Assembly: GCA_021234155.1 (NCBI GenBank)
Contig: JAJEKV010000042.1
Span: 2,977,257 to 3,041,256 of the forward strand
Source of the DNA: Isoetes taiwanensis
Lineage: Eukaryota; Streptophyta; Lycopodiopsida; Isoetales; Isoetaceae
DNA: 64,000 nt
Reading direction: 5' to 3'
The position numbers were made by a program, and so were the translations under genes. Positions 31,490-43,697 of the stretch are shown piece after piece (within the stretch, counting starts at the first letter, position 1; every line of letters starts with the position of its first letter). The notes under the pieces were generated by a model. That model did no database searches. It had not been told where the DNA came from and saw only the letters and a program-made list of their open reading frames with translations.

Positions 31490-33770
31490 ATCAATTGTTG
31501 TGCAAGTTCTTCAGAAGATCAGAAACTCTGCTAGGATTCTCACAAGTAACAAACACACAACCAGAAAATGTAGTGCCAATGAAATTCTGCCCACCTACCC
31601 CTTCGTGCATTATAATGTCCTCCCTGTGCTTTTCTTGTCCGAGGATCTGCCCTCATCAACTCATTCACGATACCTTCGTCAATAAAATCAAATTCATCCT
31701 GTATCTACTTATCCTTCTCCGCTAACTCTATATTCTCTTTTCCAGCCAAACAAACAACCTGAAACAGCCAGATATTCAAAGCCAGAAAGTGATTGGAAAT
31801 TCAAAATAAATTAAATAAGATTACTTGTTTTTTGTACTTGTAGAACATTCGCCTTCCATAACACCATTATCTTTAGAATTCATAGCAGCGATAGTTGAAG
31901 AAGACATAAGAACCTGCTAGACAACATTGAACTATAAATATTGAATGAAAAAAGATTGGTTCAATAAGAAATCTTCACAGTACCTGCTTGGGAACAGCAA
32001 GCCCATTTGGAGTACGATCATCCTGCACTCCAAATAACACCTTCCGCTTACTATTCATTTGTCCGCCAAGGACCTCGTTATACACTCAAAGCTTCCCATT
32101 ATCATCAACAGGCTTCGACGGAATAGACATAGCCGTGTTGACTTGAACTTCTTTGCTCCTGTCATATCTAATTACAGAAAAAGTGAACAAAGATTGAACA
32201 TACACTTTAATTAAGAATAATAAAAAAATGATAAAAAGCGAGAAAACCTTACTTTGCGATAGCCGTCATATATGTTATGACCTGTAACTTGCATCCCCAC
32301 TTCAGCTGGTACACCAGTCAATCCAATCGCGTCACCAAAGTCACGCGTCCAGATTTGTTGCAAATGTCAGCATTCACGGCCTGACCCATGACTTTAAGCC
32401 ATTTTGTAACCTGATTTGTCCCAACCTTTGCTTATGGTACCAAACCTAAAACAGAAAAACTATAACAAGCTTATTATGTAGTTCAAGTAAAGATCTAAAG
32501 CAAAAAAACAAAAAAACAAATGAAACCACAACTTACATTACTGCACGAGTTATCAATCGCAGTAAAAAATAGTGCGCCCTCCGTCTTATCCTCAGCCTCA
32601 AATTGCCTTGAAGGTAAATGCCTCACATACTATTTGTAGGTAAAGACGAAATCTTCCTCATAACTCCACACCGGATCCCTAAAATGATGGTCTTCAAAAT
32701 GCATAGCAGAAGGATTATAATTTTTACTACACGGTTCCTCGTATTTCACAAACTCACTACTCTCACTAATCTCCAAGGAAAATTGATACACCTTTAAATT
32801 CCAAATTTCCTTAACCGCCCTGATCCCAAACCTGCTGCAGATATAAAAGCAAAGACATTTTTGACAATCCCTAGGATGGTAAATTTGATGATCAACATCT
32901 GCGAGCAGGTCATTCTCGACACCGAATGGAATAACAGGTGCTTTCTTCTTCTTCCCCTTAACTCCAAGTAACCTAGATCTTCTAACATCTACTACAAAGG
33001 CATATGTACTTTTTTTAAACACATCAGACTTTAAGATATTGAATGGATGCTCCTCAATACCAGTCTGATCAACTCTAACCTCTTGTTTCTTTCTTAAAAT
33101 CCTGCCAAATGTCCTATACAACACACCAAGACCACAAAAACAAATAATCTATCAGAAAAACTAACCTAAATCCTAACAGAAAGTTGACCCTAAAAAATCA
33201 TATCCTAAACCCTAACAAATCAAACAATTGTATCTAAAATCTAAAGTAAACTGTAACAAATTAAACAACTTAAAGAAATTAAAGTCTACAATCATCCCTT
33301 CCAGCTGGATAAACCTCCTTGTTTCATGAGCATTTCGGCCAGTTTAACTACAGGGATTTCTTCAATTGGTATCCTGCAATCAAACATAAACCGTGATCTC
33401 CAACTATCAAACCTCCTTCTAGCCCAATTAGTGAGGCCTTTACAGCTTCTTTAATCAGATTCGGGTCCAAAGCAAAGAACTCATCCTTATCAACATTATC
33501 ATCACCACAAGCTTGATCTTCTTGAAACTAGGACTCATTCTGGATTTCTGCAACAAAGTTATCAAGTTCTGGGCCTTGAAACTTATTCAACAGACCGTCA
33601 ACGTCTTCAAAGGCATCATCCATCGATTCAGATCCAACAGCAGGTAAAAGATTAATCCCACAAGCTTCCTGAGTTGCATTTAGCTCAAAACTAGGGTCCA
33701 AACCAATTGCACACACGTCCATGCTATAAAACACAGAAAATAAAACTATGACGCATTTCATTCCAGCCAT
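31490..33770 (-). CDS. unrecognised multi-exon gene or transposon ORF (approximate span)
   Basis: Minus-strand coding-like blocks in order: 33528-33770 (MAGMKCVIVLF hydrophobic start, then acidic), about 33375-33525 (acidic, FFALDPNLIKEAVKASL), about 33300-33360 (PVVKLAEMLMKQGGLSSW), 32630-33124 (164 residues, open, basic VKGKKKK cluster and several Cys), about 32265-32390 (DFGDAIGLTGVPAEVGM), about 32000-32150, and about 31510-31740. Introns of 40-150 bp with AT-rich DNA separate them, but phases are uncertain and at least one stop (about 33527) interrupts joined frames. I recognise no family. It lies between a pair of 25-bp inverted repeats, so it may be DNA-transposon cargo; the LTR element sits just past its 3' end. 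Confidence 0.35.
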
Positions 33771-34228
33771 TTCTTCAAAATAACGTGATCTTACTCCACT
33801 ATTTCTTCAGCTAGCGAAACCTGCAAGAAAAGAAACATTAGAAAAGAACAAAATGTAAGAGACTAACAAGATCACCTGGATGCAACTCCAGCAGCATTAA
33901 CTCGGCTGAAATGGAAGAAGATTGCCAAAAAAGCTCCACAAAATGCCAAGATTACTAAAAGATCTCTCCACAACTCGCAAGAACCAAGAAATTATGGTGC
34001 TCCAAGACACTAAGCTAAGAAATTATGGCACTTCAAGGCACTATGCTGATTTCAACCTGATCTAGGACAAGAAATAGGCAGATTTCACCTCCGACAGCAT
34101 GTCGGATCGAAGATTACGTGGCAAAGAAGGTCGACAATGAGAAAAAATTCCTTTTATATTTATGACACATAGGCGCACACGTCGACAAAATTTCAAGGTC
34201 TTAAAAATTTCGTTGGCAGGTGTTGGTG

Positions 34229-34270
34229 AGCTGGAAATTTCGAGGCGAAATTTCCAGCTCACCACATTTC
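34229..34270. repeat. 19-bp perfect hairpin with 3-nt loop
   Basis: TGGTGAGCTGGAAATTTCG, loop AGG, then CGAAATTTCCAGCTCACCA. It lies directly beside the right-hand 25-bp inverted repeat. Confidence 0.9.
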
Positions 34271-34689
34271 GCCTTCCACAAACTGCTATTATAGATTCCA
34301 TAATCTCCACATTTCAACCAAGTGGAACTAAAAATCAAAGCAAATCAACCTTCTATCAAATAAATAGTATTACAAGTAAGATCGCCTCATTCCTCACCCA
34401 TCTAGCCACGCGAGTATCGCTTATTGAGCCATTAATATTAGAGTTGTCCAGTACCATTCAAGTCTATGGACCAAAGTTGGTCTAACATATCCCTTGCCAC
34501 TTAAACCCATATATCTAACAAAATAAATTTCCACTTGATAATATAACGCCATCCTTTGAATCTTAAATTCAAAAAACCTCAACCCCTAAAAAGATAGAAA
34601 TCCCTTTGGGACCAAATCATGCTAAATGTCTTTCTAAATTCAAGTATCCACTATTTCTATATTCAAATGCCAAGAGTATAAAATAGAAA

Positions 34690-34840
34690 GATAGGTAGTA
34701 GGGTAGGTAGCTAGATAGATAGGATTTTTAATATGCATGAAGACCAATTGGCCATGGGACCCAAATAACAAAAGGGGCATAAAAGCCCAAAATTGCAAGG
34801 AGCTAATTACAGAAAGATAATGCTAGTAATAATATGGTGC
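34690..34840 (-). mobile_element. diverged LINE 3' end with GATA/GTAG tail
   Basis: Plus reading: TAGATAGATAGGATTTTTAA, then GAAGACCAATTGGCCATGGGACCC, matching the LINE 3' terminus at 35.1 kb. No body remains. Confidence 0.6.
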
Positions 34841-34962
34841 AAGGGTTGGAAAGCCATTGCTCGAGAATAATCGATGCGCCTCTCTTATAAACTGCCCATT
34901 TCTCGTGTTGATGTGCTTCCTTCACTTTGAGAGTTCATCCTTACGCTTGCACAATTGAATAT

Positions 34963-35090
34963 GAATAGGAATAGGAATAGGAATAGGAATAGGAATAGGA
35001 ATAGGAATAGGAATAGGAATAGGAATAGGAATAGGAATAGGAATAGGAATAGGAATAGGAATAGGAATAGGAATAGGAATAGGAATAAGA
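34963..35090. repeat. GAATAG hexanucleotide microsatellite, about 21 copies
   Basis: An unbroken GAATAG run abutting the LINE 3' end, so it is the tail of that minus-strand LINE. The Asn-Arg repeat ORF across it is an artefact. Confidence 0.95.
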
Positions 35091-36630
35091 ATGATTTTTA
35101 TCGTCCATTGAGACCAATCGGCCTATGGGACCCAGAAGGAGCGCAACAAACTTATTACCGTGGGGTTAACCCCTCAAGGATTTTCGCGGGAAAAACCGTG
35201 GCAGTAATAAGAATGCTGTCAAACTGTACAAGTATACATCATCATGAAATAAATGTATATATACATGTCAAGTGTGTGTCCGAGGACATAGCTGATCTCG
35301 CATGTCCATAACCTCTTGAAGGTATGATCCCAGCACCCATATGGACGTTGTGCTCAATGTCACATATAGTGGCTGGCCAGGCCTGACTAACTCAGCATAG
35401 CGCGTCCGGAATTGATCATATGAGATTCATCCTCAATGACTCCCATTTGGCAACATTGACAGAGCCTGTCCTGGCGTGGCTCACCAATCCATCTGCCCGT
35501 CTCAATTCGAAGATGATGTGCCCCTGTGCGAATGGAGGCAATGAGTCTGTGCCTTTTCATGGGCAAGTGGGTATGCAGGTAGCATTGCGGGCCTCGTTCT
35601 AATGTGGGATTTATGTGGCGCTGGTAGTGTGCTGTCTTGACCTGTTCAAGGGCACTGGCATCCCAAAGCTTGCTGAGGAAGCAAGCGTCAAGATATTGCC
35701 TCAAGCTATGGCGATCTGCCTCAGTTTGCACATATATGCACCTGTGCTCCTGCACATTCCATCTAGCCAACCATTAAGCTCTCTTTTCCCTCCAGCAGGC
35801 CTTGAGGCGCTGCGGCCCCATTGCCATGATATAAGCTAGGTTGGGGAGACGAGCATCGTCCACATTGACCACCTTCTGAAAATAGACAATGTGGCGATCA
35901 AGGCCTCCCCTCTGAAGAGGCAAGAGTCCCGTCTCCTGCAGTAGAATTTGATATGGGACTGTGGACTTCACCCCTAGTGCTCGTACCAAGAAGGCTTTTT
36001 GCACCTGCTCCAAGTCATTCCAAGTAGCGAGGGATACTACTGGGCCCCATACTTCAACCCCGTATAAAAGGACATGCTCTACTAAGACCTTGAACAGGTG
36101 TGACTAATGGGCCCAATCATACAACTCCGCTCTATGATTATTGTTTTGCATTGCATATAGTGCCTTCCATCCCGCCGTCACTCGTAGCCGTATGGATGTG
36201 TCCCAGTGCATAGTAGAAGAAAACTCCACTCCTAAATATTTGTATGTGGATGCTACTTCCACATTTTGCCCTTGGTAACTGAAGGAGGCAATCCTCGGCT
36301 GACGTGAGGATGATATGAAAACCACCTTAGTCTTGGCCAAGTTCACGGGCATATCAATCGCCTGGCAGAATGTGTCCAGGGCATCGAGATATCGTTGCAT
36401 GTCTGCTGGTGTGTAAGCTAAGAGGTCCACATCATCAGCATATATTAACTGCCTGATGATCTGGTGGAGAAGGTGAGCTCCGTCACCCCCATTATCAGCA
36501 AGCCAGCTCTCCAATTGATCAATGTAAAGCCCAAACAATGTGGGGGAGAGAGGGCATCCCTGACGAACCCCGATACTACTATCAAATGATAGGAGAAAAA
36601 TCCTCTTGGACTGATATCGACCTCCATACT
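35091..36630 (-). mobile_element. 5'-truncated LINE fragment
   Basis: Minus strand: RT motif B (GCPLSPTLFGLYIDQLESW) and the catalytic YADD (LIYADDVDLLAY) at about 36410-36560. Then the thumb (YKYLGVEF), VKSTVPYQILLQETG at about 35930, ETGRW and a C-x2-C...DESH motif at about 35420-35500. It ends with a 3' UTR containing CCAATCGGCCTATGGGACCC (plus reading) and the GAATAG tail. The 5' half, including endonuclease, is missing. Stops at about 36105 and 35772 separate the pieces. Confidence 0.9.
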
Positions 36631-36805
36631 AGTTAATTAAGAACCATGCGATGTAGCCAAAAGACTAAGACTTTCAATAGTTTTATTGATGACAAAAAAA
36701 AAAAAACCCTTAAAACCTGAACCTGAACCCTTAAAACCTTAACCCACAAAACTCACAGACGCAATGTAAAGTGGTTGGGGGCAGGGCCCAACAAAGCAAT
36801 GTAGT

Positions 36806-36893
36806 GTGGTGTGTGGTCACATGTCCAGTTGGATGCTGCCTAGTGGCGTGACGTTAAAATACTATCTATCTATCTATCTATCTTAAGAAGACT
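36806..36893 (+). mobile_element. SINE 3' fragment with short TATC tail
   Basis: AAGCAATGTAGTGTGGTGTG through CTAGTGGCGTGACGTTAAAATAC and about 6 TATC units. The segment is repeated essentially exactly at 52597-52764, where the TATC tail is much longer. Truncated on the 5' side. Confidence 0.75.
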
Positions 36894-38537
36894 TTTTTTA
36901 AAGACTTTTTCAAGGTACAATTGGCAGCCCTAAGTATGAAACAGGTGTATTTCCACTTAAGCCATAATATGGTTACTAAATATCCAATATACAACATCAT
37001 AATGCTTAAAGCAAACCAAAAATAACTTGTTAATCCAGAATGGTCATAATATACATGAGGAAACTAGACAGCAGCAAACATCAGCATAAAAGTGGAGAAT
37101 GAAAGCACTGACCTTGCTCAAGTATTATGCAAAAATATCTCACACAGTACAAAATTAATATTACACCGATAACTCTTGATAAATCCTTGATAAAAGAGTC
37201 TTGCCAGCTTATTGAATAATATGAAAAACACACAGGGAGCAAGAAATCCCGTTACCTGCAGCAAACCATAGGAACATTAGCCTTAGTCAGGGTAAAGACC
37301 TAAGCGCTAGCAGGTAAGTTTAGATTTCTTGGTCTCATCGCCCTTCACCATGTATGTCATAATAATCACACTTGATAGATTTACTTCTAAGAAAACTTTC
37401 AGCTTTAAACATATAACCCATATGTAATCATAATAATAAGCATGTTGGAGCATAAAAGGAAGTTTAGAGGCAATAAGAAGAGGCCCAGGACATCTCCTTT
37501 CTGGCAATAAGTTAGCAAGATCCATCTACACCAGTCATGCATACATTTAAATCCTAAAGGTGAATGTTACAGACTTTCCACAAGTAACACTTCTGATAAC
37601 TATTTCTAAAAACTGAGAAACTCCAAAATCAGAGGTTTAGAGCCCTTTCTAGAAATAATAATAGAGCCAAGCTAAAGAGAACAGTAACCAGACTACACAA
37701 GTCTGACAACTAAAAAGATGAGCACTTCAGATAAACTATTGATATACATAAGAGATCAACAACTACAGTGACTTACCATGTAAAACAGTAAAAAGGATCA
37801 TAAAACACCTTAGGACTTTGTATATTTTCTGGAGCAAAGCTACCAAACATAATTATCTTAGTTCAAATAGCAGCAATCCAGAAGGTCTATAGGAAGAAAA
37901 TAAAGAAATCAACTATGAAGGGAGGGTAAATAAAACCGTAGAACCAGCCTTGAACTATTACAAGTCAAGTATAATAAAGCTGCACCTCTAAAGAGCAATA
38001 TAACTATTAAGACTAAAAAAAATACAGTTATGAAGCTAGTCAGCCCGGCATCTAGAACTAGGCCAGCAAAGCACATAACAAAGTAGGACTTTAAATAAAT
38101 TCAGAGCTTTTCTCTAATGAATATAAAAGCATAAAAACATGATGGATCTATAAGATTTTGGAGAGTTTAAGGCAGATCTGTAACTAATTTATTATTTGAC
38201 ATCATACTATAAGTTAATAAGAGCCAGTGCCATAATTGCTAAGAAACAATATATGGATGTCTAGCAGAAATAACTCTGAGACAATGTATAACCTATCGAC
38301 AACTAGAGAAGTAAATACAATAATAACCAATTTAACTGTCTAAAATGGGGTAAACACCATAATCTAGTAGCCAAAATTAATGTATATTAGCTCAGCCAGA
38401 ATATTACATATAGCATGATGCCTACTTAAATTATAAAGATACTAGCCAACCCATGGTCAAACAACCTGCTACAATCAACCGAAATGTGATAACAACTGCA
38501 ATTTAATTATAGAAAAAACATAGACAATGCTTCCAAC
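36894..38537. other. AT-rich stretch without supported genes
   Basis: Nothing recognisable on either strand. It could be an intron of a minus-strand gene whose first exon is at 38538-38889, but no downstream exon is identifiable. Confidence 0.4.
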
Positions 38538-38889
38538 CTGGTTAGAAGATGCTGGATTATCCATAGATTGACAAGCAGCTGGTATGCTAAGGCCTCAGGG
38601 AGTTGATTTGCTAGATCCATCCCCTATTTCCGGGTCTTCCACCATTAGTGCTTTATCAGGGCCCTTTTGAGCAGTGCTGACTAGTTCACTGCATTGCACC
38701 AACTTCTCACTAGCAATTTCTATAGAGGCCTCATCCAAATTTCGAGGGACCGGTAATAGCTTTAGCTGCTACAACCTTTTTGTGGAAAGAAAAGGGCTTC
38801 AACTTCTTGGCAGCCTTGGCTTCCTTGGCATTCTCTTCCTCAATTCTTCTTCTGGTGGCCATGTTAAGATCCCCTTTCTTACGGGCCAT
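38538..38889 (-). CDS. possible first exon of an unrecognised basic protein
   Basis: Minus strand: MARKKGDLNMATRRRIEEEN and then a Lys/Ala-rich stretch (AKAAKKLKPFSFHKK). After an apparent frameshift near 38750, an acidic Ser-rich segment (DEASIEIASEKLVQCSEL) runs to a good donor CAG|GTTGG at 38538. The basic start resembles nuclear proteins, but no family is recognised. The frameshift and one stop (about 38600) weaken the case. Confidence 0.3.
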
Positions 38890-38919
38890 GCCACCACTAA
38901 CTCAGCTCCGATATAAAGA

Positions 38920-41815
38920 CTACTGAACAGAACATGAGCAGGGCAATGAAATCGACTCTCATTCAGCTATATATGGACTTATCACAGGCTATTTTACAAT
39001 AGACCTTGATACCATCAGTCCTATACTCACGAACATAAGTGCATACCTGGAAGCCAGCTCCGAAACCAGCAAGTACATCTCCAGATGAAGTTTTGGAAGG
39101 AGACAATTACGATTTCTTTTCGGCCGCATACCCATAGCCCTAATGTTCAGTAATCCGATCTGTAACATAAAATATTTTTCCTTTAACATTTTTAACCAAC
39201 TAGGTTATACCTTAAACGATCTTCTCACAAGTTTAAGAGAATACTTGGTCAGAATAATAAAGTCCCAACCTAATACTTGTAATGATAACAATGTAAGCCC
39301 TGAAAATATGGGGTTATTCATAAAATCCAAGTAACCATTGTAAGGAACTAAGCCAACTGTATTTGTCCAACATATTAACCCTCTTAACTACAGTACTTGT
39401 AGTCGTCTATCCCATATGCTGCATAGTGGTCTTTAAAACCCATGTACTAATGTCTGGGTCAACAACATTCAAACAATCCATAACAAGTCTTGTGAAGCCA
39501 ACACTGCCATATGCAGAGAAATATAAAACAAGTGGTCTGAATAATTCCATACAATATATTTGGCAAATATAATCAATACTCATCAGACATGGACTTAAAG
39601 GTTGCAAAATCATGTTTCCAGCACAAATCCTTGTACTGATCATCATGGTAGATAGTAGACCTGCACAAAAGGATACACATCCTATTTCCAACTTAATCAC
39701 CTTAATTGGTAAAATAACCATAATGTCTTTCCCCATGTTTAATGAAAGGAAAGTTATGTAGGCATTTTGGGAATAGCCACTATAAAGAACACCCATAAGG
39801 GTTTGCCTATCCATAATTTCAAATTCATTATGGGGCCAATATGTTCCAATCCAAGAATAGCCATCTAATATCATTATTAGACTCTGCAATACCACATCTC
39901 TCCTTTTCATAGGAAGTTATAATAAAAATAAAAAAATAAAAAAAATAAAAATATAAAGATTTGGATGAGCCGAGTTCGCTGATACTAGACTTGCACCTAA
40001 CATTCGGATCTATAAATAGTCTAATTCTTTCTTCTAACTTTGGCTCACCGCCAAGGCCTACAGATGTACCATAGAAGGAGAAAGCAGAATTGCAAAAATC
40101 AGAAGTAGCTTCCAAAAGGGAAAACTTTGGAGAGAATCAAAATCAAGAACTCACTGTCTGATTGCTCTAAATAAAAAAAAGAATATAGGATGCTAAATCT
40201 TCATAACCCTGTGAAAACCAAAAAAAGTAATTGGCCGAAAAGGAAAATAGAAGGACTACAAACATCCCGGATCAAATCCGACACCATTACCTGGATTGAA
40301 GTACTATCTGCTTTAGAACACCTGACCGAAAAACGTTTCAATTTTTGAAGTCTTTTTATAGATAAATGTTGATCCAACACATGTGATTACCATGTCTAAA
40401 CTTGATCCATAATAAAAATGAACTGCACAATGTACATAAGGCTTGTTGAGGGTGGAATGATACAAAAAGTGGCATCATTAACCTGCATACACTAAAATCA
40501 TGTAAAAGACCCTACAAGAAGTGATGGTGTTGCAAGAAGTGATGGTGTTAAACCAGAGCATTAGTCATACCTTTCACATGGATGCAATAAGAGAACTTGA
40601 TAAAATTGTACTTTGTTAACATGAATTTCAAGAGTGGCAAATATCTAAAGAACAAATAAAATTTGTCTCATCCTTTAACATGCCATATGTGACCATACAT
40701 ACCTCAGGATTACGATTAAATTTTGGCAATATGCCATATGCGATTATGCACATCTTAGGAATACAACTCTTAAAATGGGCATGAAGTGTTCATAATGCAA
40801 AAACTGCAAAAGACAAACCTTTTCCCTAAGAATGGCAAATGTGACCATAAATCGATGCATATAGGCAAGCAAAGATGGTGAATAACCTATACAATAATAC
40901 TGTGATTTTAGCTCACTACAATTCAAAAATATAGCTCAGACTAAATTTTTGAGCATCCATGGTCTTGACTCTTCCATCGATGATATTACTGGGCAAAACT
41001 AGAAGTTGCATACAATGAAATATTTACCTTGTTATGCAAGAACCATAGCCATGAAAACCTGTTGATTTAGATGAAAAAAGATCTGCTTCAATATAAACTC
41101 TGCAGTGCCTTCAAGCCCAATAATAAAGAAGTACCAAAACTTAAAGCAATAAATTGATTCTGCACTTGATGCAGGTAACCTTGAGTCTATTTAGCCATCC
41201 CTATTGATTGGCGGCTGCACTATGCATGGTAAAAAGAGGAGATGAATGGGAGAGGCTTGGTTACTTCTAGAGCTTAGCCAGAGCTGAACAAGTCATAAAA
41301 CCTGAAAAAAGCAGCATTGCAAGCTATATGCGGAAGATCATTGTATAGAAGCAAGCTTTTATGAAGATATTGAAACTAAGATAGGTAGGTTGGACACTTT
41401 ATTTTTTGAGTATCTTTCCTTCCTTACTTTAAGAGATGATGTTACAGTGGCCGTGTTTTGTAAAAAGGAATTGAAATCTTTTGTTTTGGTATGTTATTGG
41501 ATTTGTGCTTTATTTACTATTTTATATGTTATTCATGAACTTGCCAATGTGTTTTGAATTTTTATTTTTTTTCCATCTCCCATAGCACATCAAAAGACAA
41601 CAAACCACAACAACGACAACATCAAATTTTGAAACTGTGATTTTACCTTCTTGAAAAGAAGGAACATTGAAAAAACCAAAATCAAAATTGTAACCAGATA
41701 TCTTATATAACATTTACAATCAAAGGGCAACATAATAGTCTAAATGTCGGCCTAGACATTGTCGTATCTTACTCACATACTTGGGGGTGGAGGGGGAGCA
41801 TTGACTTCTGGTGGA
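38920..41815. other. AT-rich stretch without supported genes
   Basis: Scattered ORFs (for example 39407-39910 minus) have no recognisable motif and biased composition. No repeats of note except a short AAAATAAA run at about 39925-39955. Confidence 0.4.
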
Positions 41816-41816
41816 G

Positions 41817-42745
41817 GAATAGAATAGAATAGAATAGATTTTTTAACGTCCACGGAGACCAATAGGTCATGGGACCCATACAATGGGCTAGTACAATCAT
41901 TACTACTAGGATTAAAAAACCCCTGCCTCGAAAGGTTTTCAAGGGAAAAACCTTTGCAGTAATGATGATACTAGACAACGGAGATAATGACTATTGAGGG
42001 CTCAGTAATTGCAGGCGTTTATCTAGAACCTCAAGTATGTATAATGCCAAGTCATGCATAGATGGTGCTTTGAGAAGTTGTGGAAGCGTGGAATGGAATG
42101 CTAAGGTCAAAAAATGATTCCGGACTATCTCAAAAGTAGGGCAACTCAGAAGAGTATGGCTTTCATCTTCAATAACCTGTAACTGGCAACATGCACATAG
42201 TCTCGCTTCTCGCGGCAATTGCGGCCGCTCCCATCTACCTGTCTCAATCCGTAGCATGTGGGACCCCGTGCGAATTGATGCAATAGCTACAAGCTTGTTC
42301 GCGGACAATGAAGCAAGCAAATAAGCTTGGGGCCCTGGTGCCAAGGTGGGATTTATCTGTGCATGATAATGACCAGTTTTCACTTGGGCCAAAGTAACTG
42401 TGTCCCATATCTTTTGAGAAAAACGACCATTGAGATATTGTTGCATCAGGATCAGAACTAGCATGCATCAGGCAGTGCTCTGGTTGCACAGCCCAACGGA
42501 CAAACCATGTAGTGCAATGCTCTTTCCAACATTGTTTCAAACGCTGAGGAGATTCAGCCATGGCAAGTGCAAGAACAGGATACCTAACATCATCCATGTG
42601 GTGCGCCTTGCAGATATAGTGGAGATGGCGCTTCATGGCAGAATGTTGAAGAGGCCAAAAACCTGTCTCTTGTAAAAGAATAGCATAGGGCACCGTTGTT
42701 TTAACTCCGAGGCTGTAAGTGAGAAAAGACTTTTGCACCCGCTGG
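41817..42745 (-). mobile_element. 5'-truncated LINE 3' portion with AATAG tail
   Basis: AATAG repeats at 41817-41838, then plus-strand TTTTTTAACGTCCACGGAGA and CCATGGGACCC-type 3' UTR. The minus strand then gives ETGRW, LCACCQLQVIEDESHTLLSC (zinc-knuckle-like) and VKTTVPYAILLQETG, closely matching the 35.4-36.0 kb copy. RT and endonuclease are absent; one frameshift lies near 42450. Confidence 0.85.
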
Positions 42746-43260
42746 AGGCATAGACACTGGTTGGTGGACCTGAGGAGGAAGAGGAGGGACATTAACAGGA
42801 GGAGCTTGCTGCAGAGGAAGAATGTCAAAAGAGAGGTCATTTGGATTTGTGCCAGGGGTAAGAGGGCTATTGGCATTCGGAAAGGGGGGGAGGGGGTCAC
42901 TCCAATAAATTTCATCCCATTTGGGAGCAAAAGCATGCATCCAAATTGGATCAATATCTTTAACAATGTTTAGCTCCATGCTACCCTCATGAATGAACAA
43001 AAATCTATTGAGGGTAAGCATTTGGTACCCATGGAACATGACTGGCTTGAAATGTTCTTTTACCTCATCCAATTTTCCAGGAACCTCAAGAGCAATGATA
43101 AATAACCAGCTCCAACTTCCAAGCACTCTTCAGGCGAGAGGTCATTGCCTTGTTGCAACTTGCTAGCCGCTCTATAAGACATAAAATCATTCAAAGTTAG
43201 AGGCATGACATAGAGTTTAAAAAACTTACAAAAGAACCAATAGCATTCCAGCAACTAGTG
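42746..43260 (-). pseudogene. unrecognised ORF fused upstream of the LINE fragment
   Basis: A minus-strand frame (43126 down to about 42701) encodes VMFHGYQMLTLNRFLF and IDPIWMHAFAPKWDEIYW, then a Pro-rich end (VNVPPLPPQVHQPVSMPPAG). Upstream frames (43060-43254) add LTLNDFMSYRAASKLQQGN. It could be a LINE ORF1-like remnant joined by internal deletion, or an unrelated fragment. I do not assign it. Confidence 0.25.
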
Positions 43261-43697
43261 GCATAATTATCTCCAATTTCCACTTACGTCGGACATAACT
43301 ATTTTTTTTAGGAAAAAGTTTCATAGTTTTGGGGGACCATGGACCATGAATATTCCGTGGAATCTTGCAAAAAAGAATTGTATATCTTTAGAAAATCCAT
43401 AGCTAAAGAGACTGAGGAGCTAACAACACCTTAATTACTGCCATAGACTTTATAAGTTGTGGGTCCAAAGAAACTACTACTGGCTACGCACTGCTTAGAA
43501 TACACTGCAGTCTGCAACAAACATTTGGTAAAATTTTCCATCAGCCTGCTCATTCTCTACCTAACTTTGGCGTAAATCTTGCCAGAAAGAAGATCCGATG
43601 GATCGAACAAAATTTCATTTTGTCGGAGGCGAAATGCTCATCGTTTGGGCTTGAAATAGGTGTTATTGTTTTTGGGATCAACCAGATCTAAGCAAAA

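Larger units (their letters stand above)
18027..34212. repeat. 25-bp inverted repeat pair, possible transposon ends
   Basis: ACGAAATTTTTAAGACCTTG plus AAATT at 18027-18051 is the exact reverse complement of 34188-34212. The pair encloses the LTR element and the unrecognised minus-strand exons; without the LTR element the interval is about 3 kb. No target duplication is identified and similarity stops at the 25 bp. Confidence 0.5.

Noticed and set aside
34955-35311. ORF of Asn-Arg dipeptide repeats
   Set aside because: Direct translation of the GAATAG microsatellite tail of a LINE; no independent coding evidence.
39407-39910. 167-residue minus ORF
   Set aside because: No motif, irregular composition and no splice context; probably chance in AT-rich DNA.
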